Shown here: positions 6,431 through 15,147 of the stretch, piece after piece
Numbering within the stretch: position 1 is the first letter of the stretch
Layout of the letters: each line of letters opens with the position of its first letter
NCBI GenBank assembly: GCA_021442965.1
Contig: JABUUX010000310.1
Span: 1 to 18,179, forward strand
Reading direction: 5' to 3'
Origin: Treponema sp.
GTDB lineage: Bacteria; Spirochaetota; Spirochaetia; Treponematales; Treponemataceae
DNA length: 18,179 nucleotides
Position numbers and translations under genes: made by a program
The notes under the pieces: generated by a model
What the model saw: the letters and a program-made list of their open reading frames with translations, nothing else
Told to the model about the DNA's origin: nothing
The model's database searches: none

Positions 6431-9049
6431 ATGAATTATCAAGATTTACCTGTATATCAACAAAAACAAAGAATCCTGGAAACATTAAATTCAAACCAGG
6501 TAATAGTAGTGCAGAGTCCAACAGGATCTGGAAAAACAACACAGATTCCGGTTATCCTTCATGAAGCTGGATATGATGAAAAAGGAATGATAGCTGTTAC
6601 ACAGCCCAGAAGAATTGCGGCCTTGTCAGTGAGTGAATTTATTTCTAAACAGCTGGGAACTTCATACCCGGGACTTGTAGGCTACAAGATGAGATTTGAA
6701 GATAAAACTGACCAGTCTACGAAAATCAAAATAATGACGGATGGTATTCTTCTTCAAGAAATGAAACTTGATCCGTGGCTTTCAAAATATTCGGTTATTA
6801 TGGTTGATGAAGCTCATGAAAGAAGTTTAAATATCGACTTTGTTCTGGGACTTTTAAAACGCGTTTTAAAAAGCCGAAGTGACTTCAGAGTTATTGTCAG
6901 CTCAGCAACTATGAATGCTGAAAAATTTTCTGAATACTTTGATAACTGTCCTATAGTTTCAATTGAAACCGTAACCTATCCTGTTTCAATGATTTATGAT
7001 CCTCCAAAAGGTACACAAGTAACAACCATAACAGAGACAGGATGTGAATTGCTCCTCCAAAAAATCTCTGAAACTGTACAAAGAGTTTTAGATAATAAAG
7101 AGGATGGTGGTATTTTAATTTTTCTTCCTGGTGAAAAAATTATTAAAGACTGTGTATATAAATTAACTCATGAACCTTTTGGGCGAAGACTTTTTATACT
7201 TCCTCTTTATGGAAGACTTGCAAAAGAAGAGCAGGAACGAGTATTTGCAGATCCCCCGTTTGGTAAAAAGAAAGTTGTCATATCAACAAACATTGCTGAA
7301 ACTTCGGTTACAATAAGTGATATTTCTACTGTAATAGATTCAGGTCTTGCAAAACTGAATTTTTATAACCCTCATACATATACTTCAAGTCTGATTGAAA
7401 CTACCATATCTAAAGCAAGCGCAAATCAAAGACGAGGCCGAGCCGGAAGAACTCACGAAGGTACCTGTTACAGACTCTATACAAGAAAAGACTTCGATAC
7501 TCGTCCTATGTATACGACTGAAGAAATATACCGTACAGATTTAAGTGAAGTTATTCTTCGAATGTCTGAATTGGGAATTACAGATTTCTTCGGATTCGAT
7601 TTTATCAGCCGTCCTGACCATGAAGGAATTCTTGGAGCCATAGAAACTCTTAAACTTTTAGGAGCCCTGGAAGAAGATAATTCACTTACAACAATCGGAC
7701 AGTTAATGTGCAAATTTCCTTTGGAGCCACGTATTTCCAGAATAATTGTAGAAGCAATTATGCATTATCCTGATAACATAGGTCACGCAATTATAGGTGC
7801 AAGTTTTCTTTCAGCTTCAAGCCCTTTCCTTTTACCAGAAGGAGAAGAAATGGAAGCACGTAAAGCTCATCATGCTTTCAGAGATATACAGGGTGATTTT
7901 GTTTCATACATCAATCTATTTAAACTTTATAAAAAACAGGAACAATTTGATACCTGGAAAGAAAAACAGGATGCTAAAACAAGGTTCTGTAAAAATTATT
8001 TTCTTGATGAAAGAGTAATGGCCGAAATTGACAATATAAATGATCAGCTTTCCGAAATTGTAAACCGTATGGAAATTCCTGTTACAATGACAGGAAGTCT
8101 TTCTGACTACCTTTGCTGTGTTGCTTCAGGAATGATTCAGTTCGTTTGCATTCGAAGTGGAAGAGAAAATTATAAATCACTTACACAAGGAAATATTTGC
8201 ATTCACCCTGGTTCTGTAATGTTCAAACAGGATCCACTTTATATTGTTGCAGGAGAAATAACAAAAACTTCCAGAATGTTCGCATTTGCAGTTTCACCAC
8301 TAACAAAAAATCTATTAGATAAAATTAACCCAAATCTTATAAAAGATCTGGATGAAGTTAAACGTGGAAAAGAAAGTATTCTTAAATCAGAAGCACTTAA
8401 AAATCAAAACAAAATAAATGAAGACAACAATCATCAGCAAATAGAAAAAAAAGTAAAAAAAGCATTAAAAGATAATAACATCGATATAGAAGATGCTTTA
8501 TTCCTTGGCACAGAAATATTTCCTACAAAAAAAATAAAAGGAAAGAAAACAGCAATTCTTGATATAGAAAAACTGATTCGAGCTTCACAAACTGAAACTG
8601 ATGAAAAGAAACTTAAAGTTGCAGGAAATATAAATGGTAAAGTCATTCTAAAAAACAAAGGCATTCTTCTTGAAGGAGAAAAGCTTTCTCTTATTCTTCG
8701 TCTTGTAAAAATACTTGATTTGAATCCAGTTAGAGAAGACACATGGAACAGAAAAGCAAACATATATCTTTCAGATGAAAACTCAAAACGTCAGCTTTTG
8801 TCTGCCATTAGTATGATTTTAAAAGTTGCACTTGCAAAACAAAAAAACTCTGAATATGGATTCATAACGCTTTTTACAGATGGAAAAGGGAATTACTGGC
8901 AAAAATCTACACGAGGTTTTTCTACTGCCTTAAACGAAAGTCTTTCATCGCTCGAAACATTAATCGAAGAACAAACTATTGAATGGACAAATGAAGAAAA
9001 AGAAATTATCAGTCAGACCATAGGAAAATTGAATTCTCTTTACAAATAA
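6431..9049 (+). CDS. hrpA: DEAH-box ATP-dependent RNA helicase (HrpA-like)
   Basis: This is an 872-residue superfamily 2 helicase that should unwind RNA or remodel RNP in the cytoplasm. The motifs are textbook: GSGKTTQIP (32-40), TQPRRIAA (57-64), MTDGILLQE (102-110), DEAHERS (126-132), SSATMNAEKF (157-166), ILIFLPGEK (228-236), STNIAETSVTI (285-295) and QRRGRAGR (333-340). These are followed by a winged-helix/HA2 region (about 365-520) and an OB-fold region (about 550-640). It is much shorter than E. coli HrpA (about 1300 residues). After residue 650 it has a Lys/Asn-rich linker and a C-terminal domain that I do not recognise. The start ATG is four bases after the capA-like stop, and only a distant GAGGA (6409-6413) precedes it, so translation may depend on coupling. 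The stop directly abuts the truB stop on the other strand. An HrpA versus generic DEAH helicase assignment is not fully certain. Confidence 0.9.
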   Translation: MNYQDLPVYQQKQRILETLNSNQVIVVQSPTGSGKTTQIPVILHEAGYDEKGMIAVTQPRRIAALSVSEFISKQLGTSYPGLVGYKMRFEDKTDQSTKIKIMTDGILLQEMKLDPWLSKYSVIMVDEAHERSLNIDFVLGLLKRVLKSRSDFRVIVSSATMNAEKFSEYFDNCPIVSIETVTYPVSMIYDPPKGTQVTTITETGCELLLQKISETVQRVLDNKEDGGILIFLPGEKIIKDCVYKLTHEPFGRRLFILPLYGRLAKEEQERVFADPPFGKKKVVISTNIAETSVTISDISTVIDSGLAKLNFYNPHTYTSSLIETTISKASANQRRGRAGRTHEGTCYRLYTRKDFDTRPMYTTEEIYRTDLSEVILRMSELGITDFFGFDFISRPDHEGILGAIETLKLLGALEEDNSLTTIGQLMCKFPLEPRISRIIVEAIMHYPDNIGHAIIGASFLSASSPFLLPEGEEMEARKAHHAFRDIQGDFVSYINLFKLYKKQEQFDTWKEKQDAKTRFCKNYFLDERVMAEIDNINDQLSEIVNRMEIPVTMTGSLSDYLCCVASGMIQFVCIRSGRENYKSLTQGNICIHPGSVMFKQDPLYIVAGEITKTSRMFAFAVSPLTKNLLDKINPNLIKDLDEVKRGKESILKSEALKNQNKINEDNNHQQIEKKVKKALKDNNIDIEDALFLGTEIFPTKKIKGKKTAILDIEKLIRASQTETDEKKLKVAGNINGKVILKNKGILLEGEKLSLILRLVKILDLNPVREDTWNRKANIYLSDENSKRQLLSAISMILKVALAKQKNSEYGFITLFTDGKGNYWQKSTRGFSTALNESLSSLETLIEEQTIEWTNEEKEIISQTIGKLNSLYK

Positions 9050-10099
9050 TCAGTTCAATACAAAGCCATAAGACACTTTTCCCTGAATATCTTTATGCAG
9101 AAGGCCGCAAAACAAGTCTTTTTGCGTATCATTTTTTAGAAAAACAGCAATGGAACAATCATTTGGGAAACTAAAAAGACTTTCTTCAAAATAAATGGAT
9201 TTCAAAGTCTTTCCATTTTTAAAGAAATCATGATATTCATTTTTTATATAAATTGTTTTAAATCCGCATAGAGCAGAAATATCTGGAGAAAGCGAAAGGG
9301 ATTTATCTGCAATTTGATTTTGAATAATGCGGTCTTCTTTTTCAGTTGTAGAAAAACCATATATTGAATTATTATTATTTTTGAATTTTAAATATTCCAA
9401 TTCTTTGTTATAAGCTGATTGAATTGTAAACTTATCGAGTAAAGAAAAACCCGCAGAATCTTTTACATCAAAACTTCCAACATTTGTTCTAAAAAGACCA
9501 GTAAGATAAGCTGCACTGCCACAGGAATTTGCTATATCTCGGGCTAAACTTCTTATATAAGTGCCCTTTGATACATGAAACCGAATCTTTGCAAATTCAA
9601 CAATACGTAAATCTTCATAACCATCTGCATATTTAATTTCTAAAATCTCAGAACTAAAGACATTTACAGAACGTGATGATATTTCAAAATCTTTGCCTTC
9701 TCTTACCAAATCAGAAGCACGTTTTCCATCAATATGAATTGCAGAAAACATTGGAGGTGTTTGAAGAATTTCTCCAGACCATTTTTTAACAGCAGAAATT
9801 AGGGAATCTTCTGAAGGTAACGGTGCCTCTCTTACCACTGAACCAGTATATTCAAGTGTATCAGTTTCCTTTCCAAAATGAATAACAGCCTCATAAATTT
9901 TATCAAAAGCTGTAATCTGTCCACAAAGTTTTGTAAGACGTCCTGTACAAACAACAAGCAAACCTTCAGCAAAACTGTCTAAAGTTCCAGTATGCCCCAC
10001 TTTGTTAGTACCCGTTGCTTTTTTTACATTTTTTAACGAAGAAAACGAAGTCTGACCGGAACTTTTTGCTAGAAGAACAATAGAATCAGAGTTACTCAT
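9050..10099 (-). CDS. truB: tRNA pseudouridine(55) synthase TruB
   Basis: The product converts U55 of the T-loop of tRNAs to pseudouridine. It is 349 residues. Motifs are SSGQTSFSSL near the N-terminus, GHTGTLDSFAEGLL with catalytic Asp41, the KIYEA box with Tyr69, TPPMFSAIHIDGKRA (114-128), and KGTYIRSLARDIA (178-190). The C-terminal part after about 225 is less conserved and longer than usual; it contains an Asn-rich stretch (FKNNNNSIYG) and replaces the PUA-like tail seen in some TruBs. It is the last gene of the minus-strand operon; its ATG overlaps the stop of the HEAT gene (ATGA), with the purine-rich site GAAGAAGA just before. The identification is secure. Confidence 0.95.
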   Translation of the reverse strand: MSNSDSIVLLAKSSGQTSFSSLKNVKKATGTNKVGHTGTLDSFAEGLLVVCTGRLTKLCGQITAFDKIYEAVIHFGKETDTLEYTGSVVREAPLPSEDSLISAVKKWSGEILQTPPMFSAIHIDGKRASDLVREGKDFEISSRSVNVFSSEILEIKYADGYEDLRIVEFAKIRFHVSKGTYIRSLARDIANSCGSAAYLTGLFRTNVGSFDVKDSAGFSLLDKFTIQSAYNKELEYLKFKNNNNSIYGFSTTEKEDRIIQNQIADKSLSLSPDISALCGFKTIYIKNEYHDFFKNGKTLKSIYFEESLFSFPNDCSIAVFLKNDTQKDLFCGLLHKDIQGKVSYGFVLN

Positions 10100-11616
10100 T
10101 CTTCTTCAAGTCCCAAAAGTCTTCTGGCTCTTTTTTTATTTCCGGAATTAGCTTTTTTATCTTCGGCAATTTTACGTACAAACGGAACTGCTGTATCATA
10201 CTTCCCGTTCTGATACATTTCCAATCCCTGACTTTGAGTTGTGTTATCTTTGCTTTCAAGATATTTTATACAAATTTCATCAAACATTGGATCCGGATAT
10301 TTTGAAATATGCTTACCCAATGCCTGACGCAAAACCTTTAGTTTATCATCAGAAGCTGCTTTTATACAAAGTTCTTTTATTTCCACCTTACCGGCATTTC
10401 CTTCTTTTAAGAGCACTTCTACAGCCTTAGATTTTAAAGAATCTGAAACTTTTCTTTCTGTTACACGGCTTATAAGAAATTCATTTCCCTCTTTTGTATT
10501 CAATACAGCCAGAACTTCAAAACAATTAAGCTTAACTTTTTCTTCAGGATCATTTTTTGCACGGTATATAAGATATGGTACAGCTTCTAAAAGCTTCTGA
10601 TTTTTTACAGCACCTATTGCTTCCAGTCTGACTTTATAATGATCATCACGAACAGCCTGAACAATTACTTTTTTAGCTTCAAGAACATCAGGAAAATACT
10701 CAAGACCTTTCAAAGCATACTGACGTAAATTTGGGTCACTGGATTCATATAAATCTACCAGGATGGGAACAGACTCCAGTTTTCCCATAGCCCCTATTGC
10801 CTCTGCCGCATACATTCGCACAAAAAGATTTTCATCTTCATCTTTAGCGACTTCGCAAAGTTTATCCCAAGTTTCCACAGCATGGATTTTTCCAAGAGCT
10901 TTCATAAGATTCTGTTTCTTTGCATCACTAAATTCAGAATTCTCTAAAAATGACGTAAGCATAACAGCTTCACTGGAACCACCTATTTCACCTACCGCCA
11001 AAAGAGCATCATTAAAATAATCTTCATTCTCGTTTTCAATAAGTCTAAGAACCGCCGGAAGTGCAGCTTTTGTTTTCATAGTTTGGATGTATTGAAAACA
11101 TACCTTAACGGTGGAGTTTTTCTGTTCAAAAGGGTCGTCCAAAACAGTACAAGCAAAATCTTCCAAACAGGGATCTTCTAAATTTTTAAAATAATTTAAA
11201 ATTTTTTCTTTAACAGAAACACTTCTTGTAATTTGAAACAAATCATAAAGATCATCAGCAAAACGAGGATCATCATTTGAAACAAGCTTATCGACAAGGT
11301 CCGAAATTTCAGAAGCAATGCCAAATTTTATTGTATTTCTATATTCATCTTCGGTTTTAATTGATTCATCTTTTTTAGAAGCTTCTTCAGATTTCTGTTT
11401 ATCAACAGGTTTTGGACGTTTTTTTAAAGGAGTTTTAATTTCTAAATCAGAAGAAATCATTTTAATTTCGCTACTTTCTGATTCATCAATTTCTAAAACA
11501 TCTTCAACTTCATCTAGGACTACAGCAGTTTCTTCCAAATTAACAAAAATATCTTCGCAAAATAAACTGAGTGAGAAAAACAAAAAAATAAATGAAAAAA
11601 CAAATCTCTTGTTCAT
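10096..11616 (-). CDS. Exported HEAT-repeat protein
   Basis: This protein has 506 residues from the ATG chosen here. The first 20 residues (MNKRFVFSFIFLFF...SLFC) form a signal peptide, so it is probably periplasmic; the Phe before Cys20 makes it an unlikely lipoprotein. A low-complexity acidic, then Lys/Pro-rich tether follows (about 22-92). From about 100 to the end there are about eight to ten HEAT / PBS-lyase-type helical repeats of roughly 30-37 residues, for example AALPAVLRLIENENEDYF, SVPILVDLYESSDPNLRQ and AVPYLIYRAKNDPEEKV. HEAT arrays are scaffolds that bind proteins; no catalytic motif is visible. A longer frame begins at 11658, but that would overlap the VWA gene by 32 bases and place 14 polar residues before the signal peptide; the start at 11616 leaves a 10-base gap. 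It overlaps truB by four bases. The function is unknown. Confidence 0.83.
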   Translation of the reverse strand: MNKRFVFSFIFLFFSLSLFCEDIFVNLEETAVVLDEVEDVLEIDESESSEIKMISSDLEIKTPLKKRPKPVDKQKSEEASKKDESIKTEDEYRNTIKFGIASEISDLVDKLVSNDDPRFADDLYDLFQITRSVSVKEKILNYFKNLEDPCLEDFACTVLDDPFEQKNSTVKVCFQYIQTMKTKAALPAVLRLIENENEDYFNDALLAVGEIGGSSEAVMLTSFLENSEFSDAKKQNLMKALGKIHAVETWDKLCEVAKDEDENLFVRMYAAEAIGAMGKLESVPILVDLYESSDPNLRQYALKGLEYFPDVLEAKKVIVQAVRDDHYKVRLEAIGAVKNQKLLEAVPYLIYRAKNDPEEKVKLNCFEVLAVLNTKEGNEFLISRVTERKVSDSLKSKAVEVLLKEGNAGKVEIKELCIKAASDDKLKVLRQALGKHISKYPDPMFDEICIKYLESKDNTTQSQGLEMYQNGKYDTAVPFVRKIAEDKKANSGNKKRARRLLGLEEE

Positions 11617-11626
11617 AAACCTAAAA

Positions 11627-13711
11627 TTATTGTAACGGTGCAAAATATCCGCTTTCATCTCTTCCGCTTCTGTTCAAAATATTTACTTGAACTTCAAGTG
11701 GCAGATAGTTCTCTCCAAAATTAGTAGGGAGACTTGATTCATAAGAAATCTGATAAACTCCTTGCGGAATATCAATCAAATCCTTAACAATAGTTTCTAA
11801 TCCCTCAGGCCGGAAAACGTAATAACATTCACCTCGTGTATTATCAACAATATATCCAAGTTCCTGAGCTAAAGCTCCCCTCCCCATTTGAACAACAGAA
11901 AAATTTATTCCATTATTATTCAAATAAGAAGTCAGCTCCGCAAGATTATAACGTTCAAAAGCACCTTTAGTTACATTCCCTGAAGTCAGAAGGACAATCG
12001 CTCTTTTCTTTTCTGCGGGAACTAAATCATTAGCTGCCAGACGAATAGCAAGATCCATAGGAACAAAAGATGATACTGAAGTTTTTAATCCTGTAACACT
12101 GAAATTACGGCACTCATCAGCACTTCCAGTATATTCAGTCACCGGAACCTGCCCGGCAGATACAATTCTTACAGTTCCCTGATTTTTCATTGCCCCGGAG
12201 ATATCCCTTACAGTCTGATCAAACTGTTCGCTAAAATATGAAGACTGCATACTTCTATCAATAATAAATGTGATATCGGTATATTTATTATTTGAAGCCG
12301 CTCCTTCAAATTTTACAGAATTAACATCGCGCTTATTTTCTGTAAGATAAAAATTAAATTCATTAAGACCAACAACCGGCTGCCTGTGACGGTTTTCGAC
12401 TTTTACTTCACAAACTACTTTTGGAAACTTATCTGCATTGACAGATTCAATCTGAACAAACATGCCTCCCACAAGTTCCTGAATTTCACTCATCACATAA
12501 ATTTCATTGGCCTTATAGTCACTTACTATAACATTGGAATTTACATCAGGAACAGCACAGCTTAACCTGGATGGAGCATTACCAGTATTTCCATATTCAA
12601 ATAATGAACCTGATACTGTGTCTATTCCGTAAATTGAATTTACATCACACACAATTATTTTATTATTCCACAATCTTAAAGCTTCAGGTTTTTTAAAAGT
12701 TTTTTCCTCAACAAGGTTTCTTATATAGTTTCCGCTTCGGTCAAATTCGTAAATACACCCCTTCTGGTCGTCTGCAACAAAAACCGATTCATCAAGAATG
12801 ATGATTCCAGTTGGTCCTTTTAAGCCTTTAAAAGCCCCCTGTTTACCACCAAAATAGTAAAGGCCGTTCCCCTCTTTATCAAATACATCAACACGACGGT
12901 TACCATAATCTGTAACATAAATATTTCCTATATAATCCTGTGCCAGATATTGGGGTCCCACCATCTGTCCGATTTTACGTCCTTTTTGACCTATATATTT
13001 TTGGAAAAGTCCAATTTCATTTAATAAAGTAAGTCTGTCCCCGGCAGCTTCTGAAACAAGAAGATTTCCATCTGAAAGTCTGATAATATCTAAAGGCCTG
13101 TCAAAACCATTTATAGGACCTGTAAGGCGTTCAAAAACATCTCCATTCTGATTAATTCTGAGAATCTGGTTTGTGTTATAACTGCAAGCCCAAAAGGAAC
13201 CGTCGGCATTAGGAAGAACAGAAAAAGGACCGGAAAAAACAAGATTTCCTTGAAAATTTCCGTAAAAAGTTCCTGATTCAGAAAGTTGGACTTCACCAAG
13301 AGGATTCTGCCCCGTAACACGTCTTTCTTTTACAATTTCTATTTTATTCTGTAAAAGCAAGCCTCCATATCCTGCCATAGAAGCCATTTCCCAATAATTC
13401 AGAGCTGTTCCTTCAAGCCCGGCTTTATAATAAGCCTTCCCAAGCCACTCCAAAATTAGATTGTCGTCCGGTAAATATGAAAGAGCTTTTTCAAACTGAA
13501 CTATAGCTTCATTACAAGAGCCACGATAATACGCCTGTACCCCACGGCGAAACTCTACTGCAGCAAAACTTTCATCTGCAGTTCGAATTCTGTCTTCAGG
13601 AACAATCAGTCCGGCACCATTTGACTGTGCCGAAATACTGGAAGTTAAAACAAAAAGAAAACAAAAAAATAAAACTGATTTTCCAATTATATTTCCCTTT
13701 TTACTAATCAT
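11627..13711 (-). CDS. Exported TPR-NHL-VWA protein
   Basis: This is a 694-residue secreted protein. Its signal peptide (about 1-28) has a charged start, a core KSVLFFCFLFVLTSS and cleavage near SAQ. Then come one or two TPR motifs (about 50-115, including GVQAYYRGSCNEAIVQFEKA), a six-bladed NHL-type propeller (about 150-410; blades carry patterns such as NIYVTDYGNRRVDVFDKEG and DGNLLVSEAAGDRLTLLNEIG), a short beta domain (about 415-470) and a VWA domain (477-648). The VWA core is DITFIIDRSMQSS, but the usual DxSxS is DRSMQ (485-489) and the later D is replaced in LLTSGN, so the metal site is partly lost. The family is found in treponemes; its role is unknown but it is probably a protein-binding envelope component. 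The ATG overlaps the stop of the TPR gene (ATGA). Confidence 0.85.
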   Translation of the reverse strand: MISKKGNIIGKSVLFFCFLFVLTSSISAQSNGAGLIVPEDRIRTADESFAAVEFRRGVQAYYRGSCNEAIVQFEKALSYLPDDNLILEWLGKAYYKAGLEGTALNYWEMASMAGYGGLLLQNKIEIVKERRVTGQNPLGEVQLSESGTFYGNFQGNLVFSGPFSVLPNADGSFWACSYNTNQILRINQNGDVFERLTGPINGFDRPLDIIRLSDGNLLVSEAAGDRLTLLNEIGLFQKYIGQKGRKIGQMVGPQYLAQDYIGNIYVTDYGNRRVDVFDKEGNGLYYFGGKQGAFKGLKGPTGIIILDESVFVADDQKGCIYEFDRSGNYIRNLVEEKTFKKPEALRLWNNKIIVCDVNSIYGIDTVSGSLFEYGNTGNAPSRLSCAVPDVNSNVIVSDYKANEIYVMSEIQELVGGMFVQIESVNADKFPKVVCEVKVENRHRQPVVGLNEFNFYLTENKRDVNSVKFEGAASNNKYTDITFIIDRSMQSSYFSEQFDQTVRDISGAMKNQGTVRIVSAGQVPVTEYTGSADECRNFSVTGLKTSVSSFVPMDLAIRLAANDLVPAEKKRAIVLLTSGNVTKGAFERYNLAELTSYLNNNGINFSVVQMGRGALAQELGYIVDNTRGECYYVFRPEGLETIVKDLIDIPQGVYQISYESSLPTNFGENYLPLEVQVNILNRSGRDESGYFAPLQ

Positions 13712-14394
13712 TTCATTGCTCCAAGTCTGGCCATTCTTATATGTTCTGCAATAATTTCATTATCACGGTCTTTCAGTTCAGCCTGTTCCAAATATTTCAA
13801 TGCATCCTTAAAAAGTCCCAGTTTATAATAAACAAAACCTAAAGAATCCAAACACGAGGCAGAATTAGGAGCTCTCTCTACAGCTTTTTTACAAAGTGAA
13901 AGTGCTTTTGTAAGGTCTCTGTCTTCTAAAGCTAAAACATACCCCAAACCGTTCAAAGATGTAATATTATTTTCATCCGTTTCAAGAGATTTTTCATAAT
14001 ATGACAGGCATTTTTCTGTATCTTCCTGCTCCCATGCTACAAAAGCTATAGCTGCATACACAGAAGCAGTCATAAAACCTGTTTCTAAAAGTTTGTTAAG
14101 TTCAAAATCAGCAAGGCGTTTACGGCCCGAAACAGCATAAATCACTGCAAGAAGGAAACGACACTGAAGGACTCTTTCCAGCTGCCCTCCGGAAGTTACA
14201 ACGGATTCCAAATAAACTAGAGCTTCATCATATTTATGAAGCTTTGTATAACAAAGCCCCAAAAAATAAGCAATTTCCATCTTATCTGCAAGAGTGTCTT
14301 CAGGTAACCCAAGAAAATATGCAAGCGCATCTGAATAAGCTCTTCCCTTGTACAAATCAATTCCCACTTTCAGTTCTTCACTGACTCCACCCAT
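13708..14394 (-). CDS. TPR-repeat protein
   Basis: This protein of 228 residues is made almost wholly of tetratricopeptide repeats, with no signal peptide or membrane segment, so it is predicted cytoplasmic. Repeats are recognisable at GIDLYKGRAYSDALAYFLGL, AYFLGLCYTKLHKYDEALVYL, KCLSYYEKSLETDENNITSL and SCLDSLGFVYYKLGLFKDAL, with the A-L/G-Y-A spacing typical of TPRs. TPR arrays bind partner peptides; none can be named. The ATG at 14394 has the strong site AGGGGG just upstream, which overlaps the surE stop region. The gap to surE is nine bases and the overlap with the NHL/VWA gene is four bases, so it is translated together with it and may assist the same complex, although it appears to stay in the cytoplasm. 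Confidence 0.85.
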   Translation of the reverse strand: MGGVSEELKVGIDLYKGRAYSDALAYFLGLPEDTLADKMEIAYFLGLCYTKLHKYDEALVYLESVVTSGGQLERVLQCRFLLAVIYAVSGRKRLADFELNKLLETGFMTASVYAAIAFVAWEQEDTEKCLSYYEKSLETDENNITSLNGLGYVLALEDRDLTKALSLCKKAVERAPNSASCLDSLGFVYYKLGLFKDALKYLEQAELKDRDNEIIAEHIRMARLGAMK

Positions 14395-14403
14395 GTTTTC
14401 CCC

Positions 14404-15135
14404 CTATACGGCAATTACAGGCTCGGACAAAACCTTCGCCACACTTACATACCCCTGCTTTTGTATAGCGTCATCTGAATTTTCCCCACCAAAAGTCTGC
14501 TCTCTGCCCATAATAAATACCGATTTATAACCTTTATCTGTTTTTATTAATTTTACCTGATCTCCATAATCTCTTTGCGCCACTTCACCGGCAATCTTCA
14601 TTCCCTTATAGCCGTCACAAGAAATTCCGTTAACATTTACAAAATGATATGGAAAAACTGTTCCGCACATAGAAATCAATGACTCAAGATTTTGAGCAAC
14701 AAATTCTGCCATTGGCTCAAAATTATAAACAGGATTTTCAGTTTCTTCCTCATTCAAATATTCTACACTGACAGCTATTCCAGGTTTTCCATACATTGAA
14801 GCCTGACGTGCCGCACTGCAAGTCCCGCTATAAAGAATATCAGTTCCGATATTTGCTCCATAATTTATTCCTGATATAACAGCATCTATTTCCGGGAAAA
14901 TACCACTTTTTAGACCGATTATAGCGCAGTCTGCCGGAAAACCAGAACAGGAAAAAACATTATCAGAAATTTTTTCAATATCCACAGGTTCAAACATCTT
15001 TATACAATGAGAAACAGCACTGCGATTTGAAGAAGGTGCAAGAATATAAACATTATTGTTTTCTGAAAGTTTTTTTGCCAGAGTTTTTAAACCTTCAGAC
15101 TGATACCCGTCATCATTCGTTATTAGAAGATTCAT
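14404..15135 (-). CDS. surE: 5'/3'-nucleotidase SurE
   Basis: SurE is a metal-dependent phosphatase that removes phosphate from nucleoside monophosphates and helps survival in stationary phase. The protein is 243 residues, a usual length. Metal ligands are in place: D8-D9 in ITNDDG, S39 in APSSNRSAVS (33-42) and N91 in SGINYGANIGTD (88-99), followed by the conserved LYSGTCSAARQ. The ATG has AAGGA nine bases upstream, inside the last bases of the galactokinase-like gene, whose stop is 12 bases away. It is the second gene of the minus-strand operon. The assignment is firm. Confidence 0.95.
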   Translation of the reverse strand: MNLLITNDDGYQSEGLKTLAKKLSENNNVYILAPSSNRSAVSHCIKMFEPVDIEKISDNVFSCSGFPADCAIIGLKSGIFPEIDAVISGINYGANIGTDILYSGTCSAARQASMYGKPGIAVSVEYLNEEETENPVYNFEPMAEFVAQNLESLISMCGTVFPYHFVNVNGISCDGYKGMKIAGEVAQRDYGDQVKLIKTDKGYKSVFIMGREQTFGGENSDDAIQKQGYVSVAKVLSEPVIAV

Positions 15136-15147
15136 CCCGCCAGTTCC

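Noticed and set aside
8434..8763. Minus-strand open frame of 109 codons opposite the helicase C-terminus
   Set aside because: It is Phe/Ser-rich, as expected from reading the complement of Lys/Glu-rich codons, and has no domain or proper ribosome site.
10763..11020. Plus-strand frames opposite the HEAT gene (also 11318-11635)
   Set aside because: These are Ser-rich complements of acidic and Lys codons within a good coding gene.
11616..11658. A longer N-terminus for the HEAT protein starting at 11658
   Set aside because: It would overlap the VWA gene by 32 bases and add polar residues before a clean signal peptide; the ATG at 11616 gives a 10-base gap and a normal export signal.
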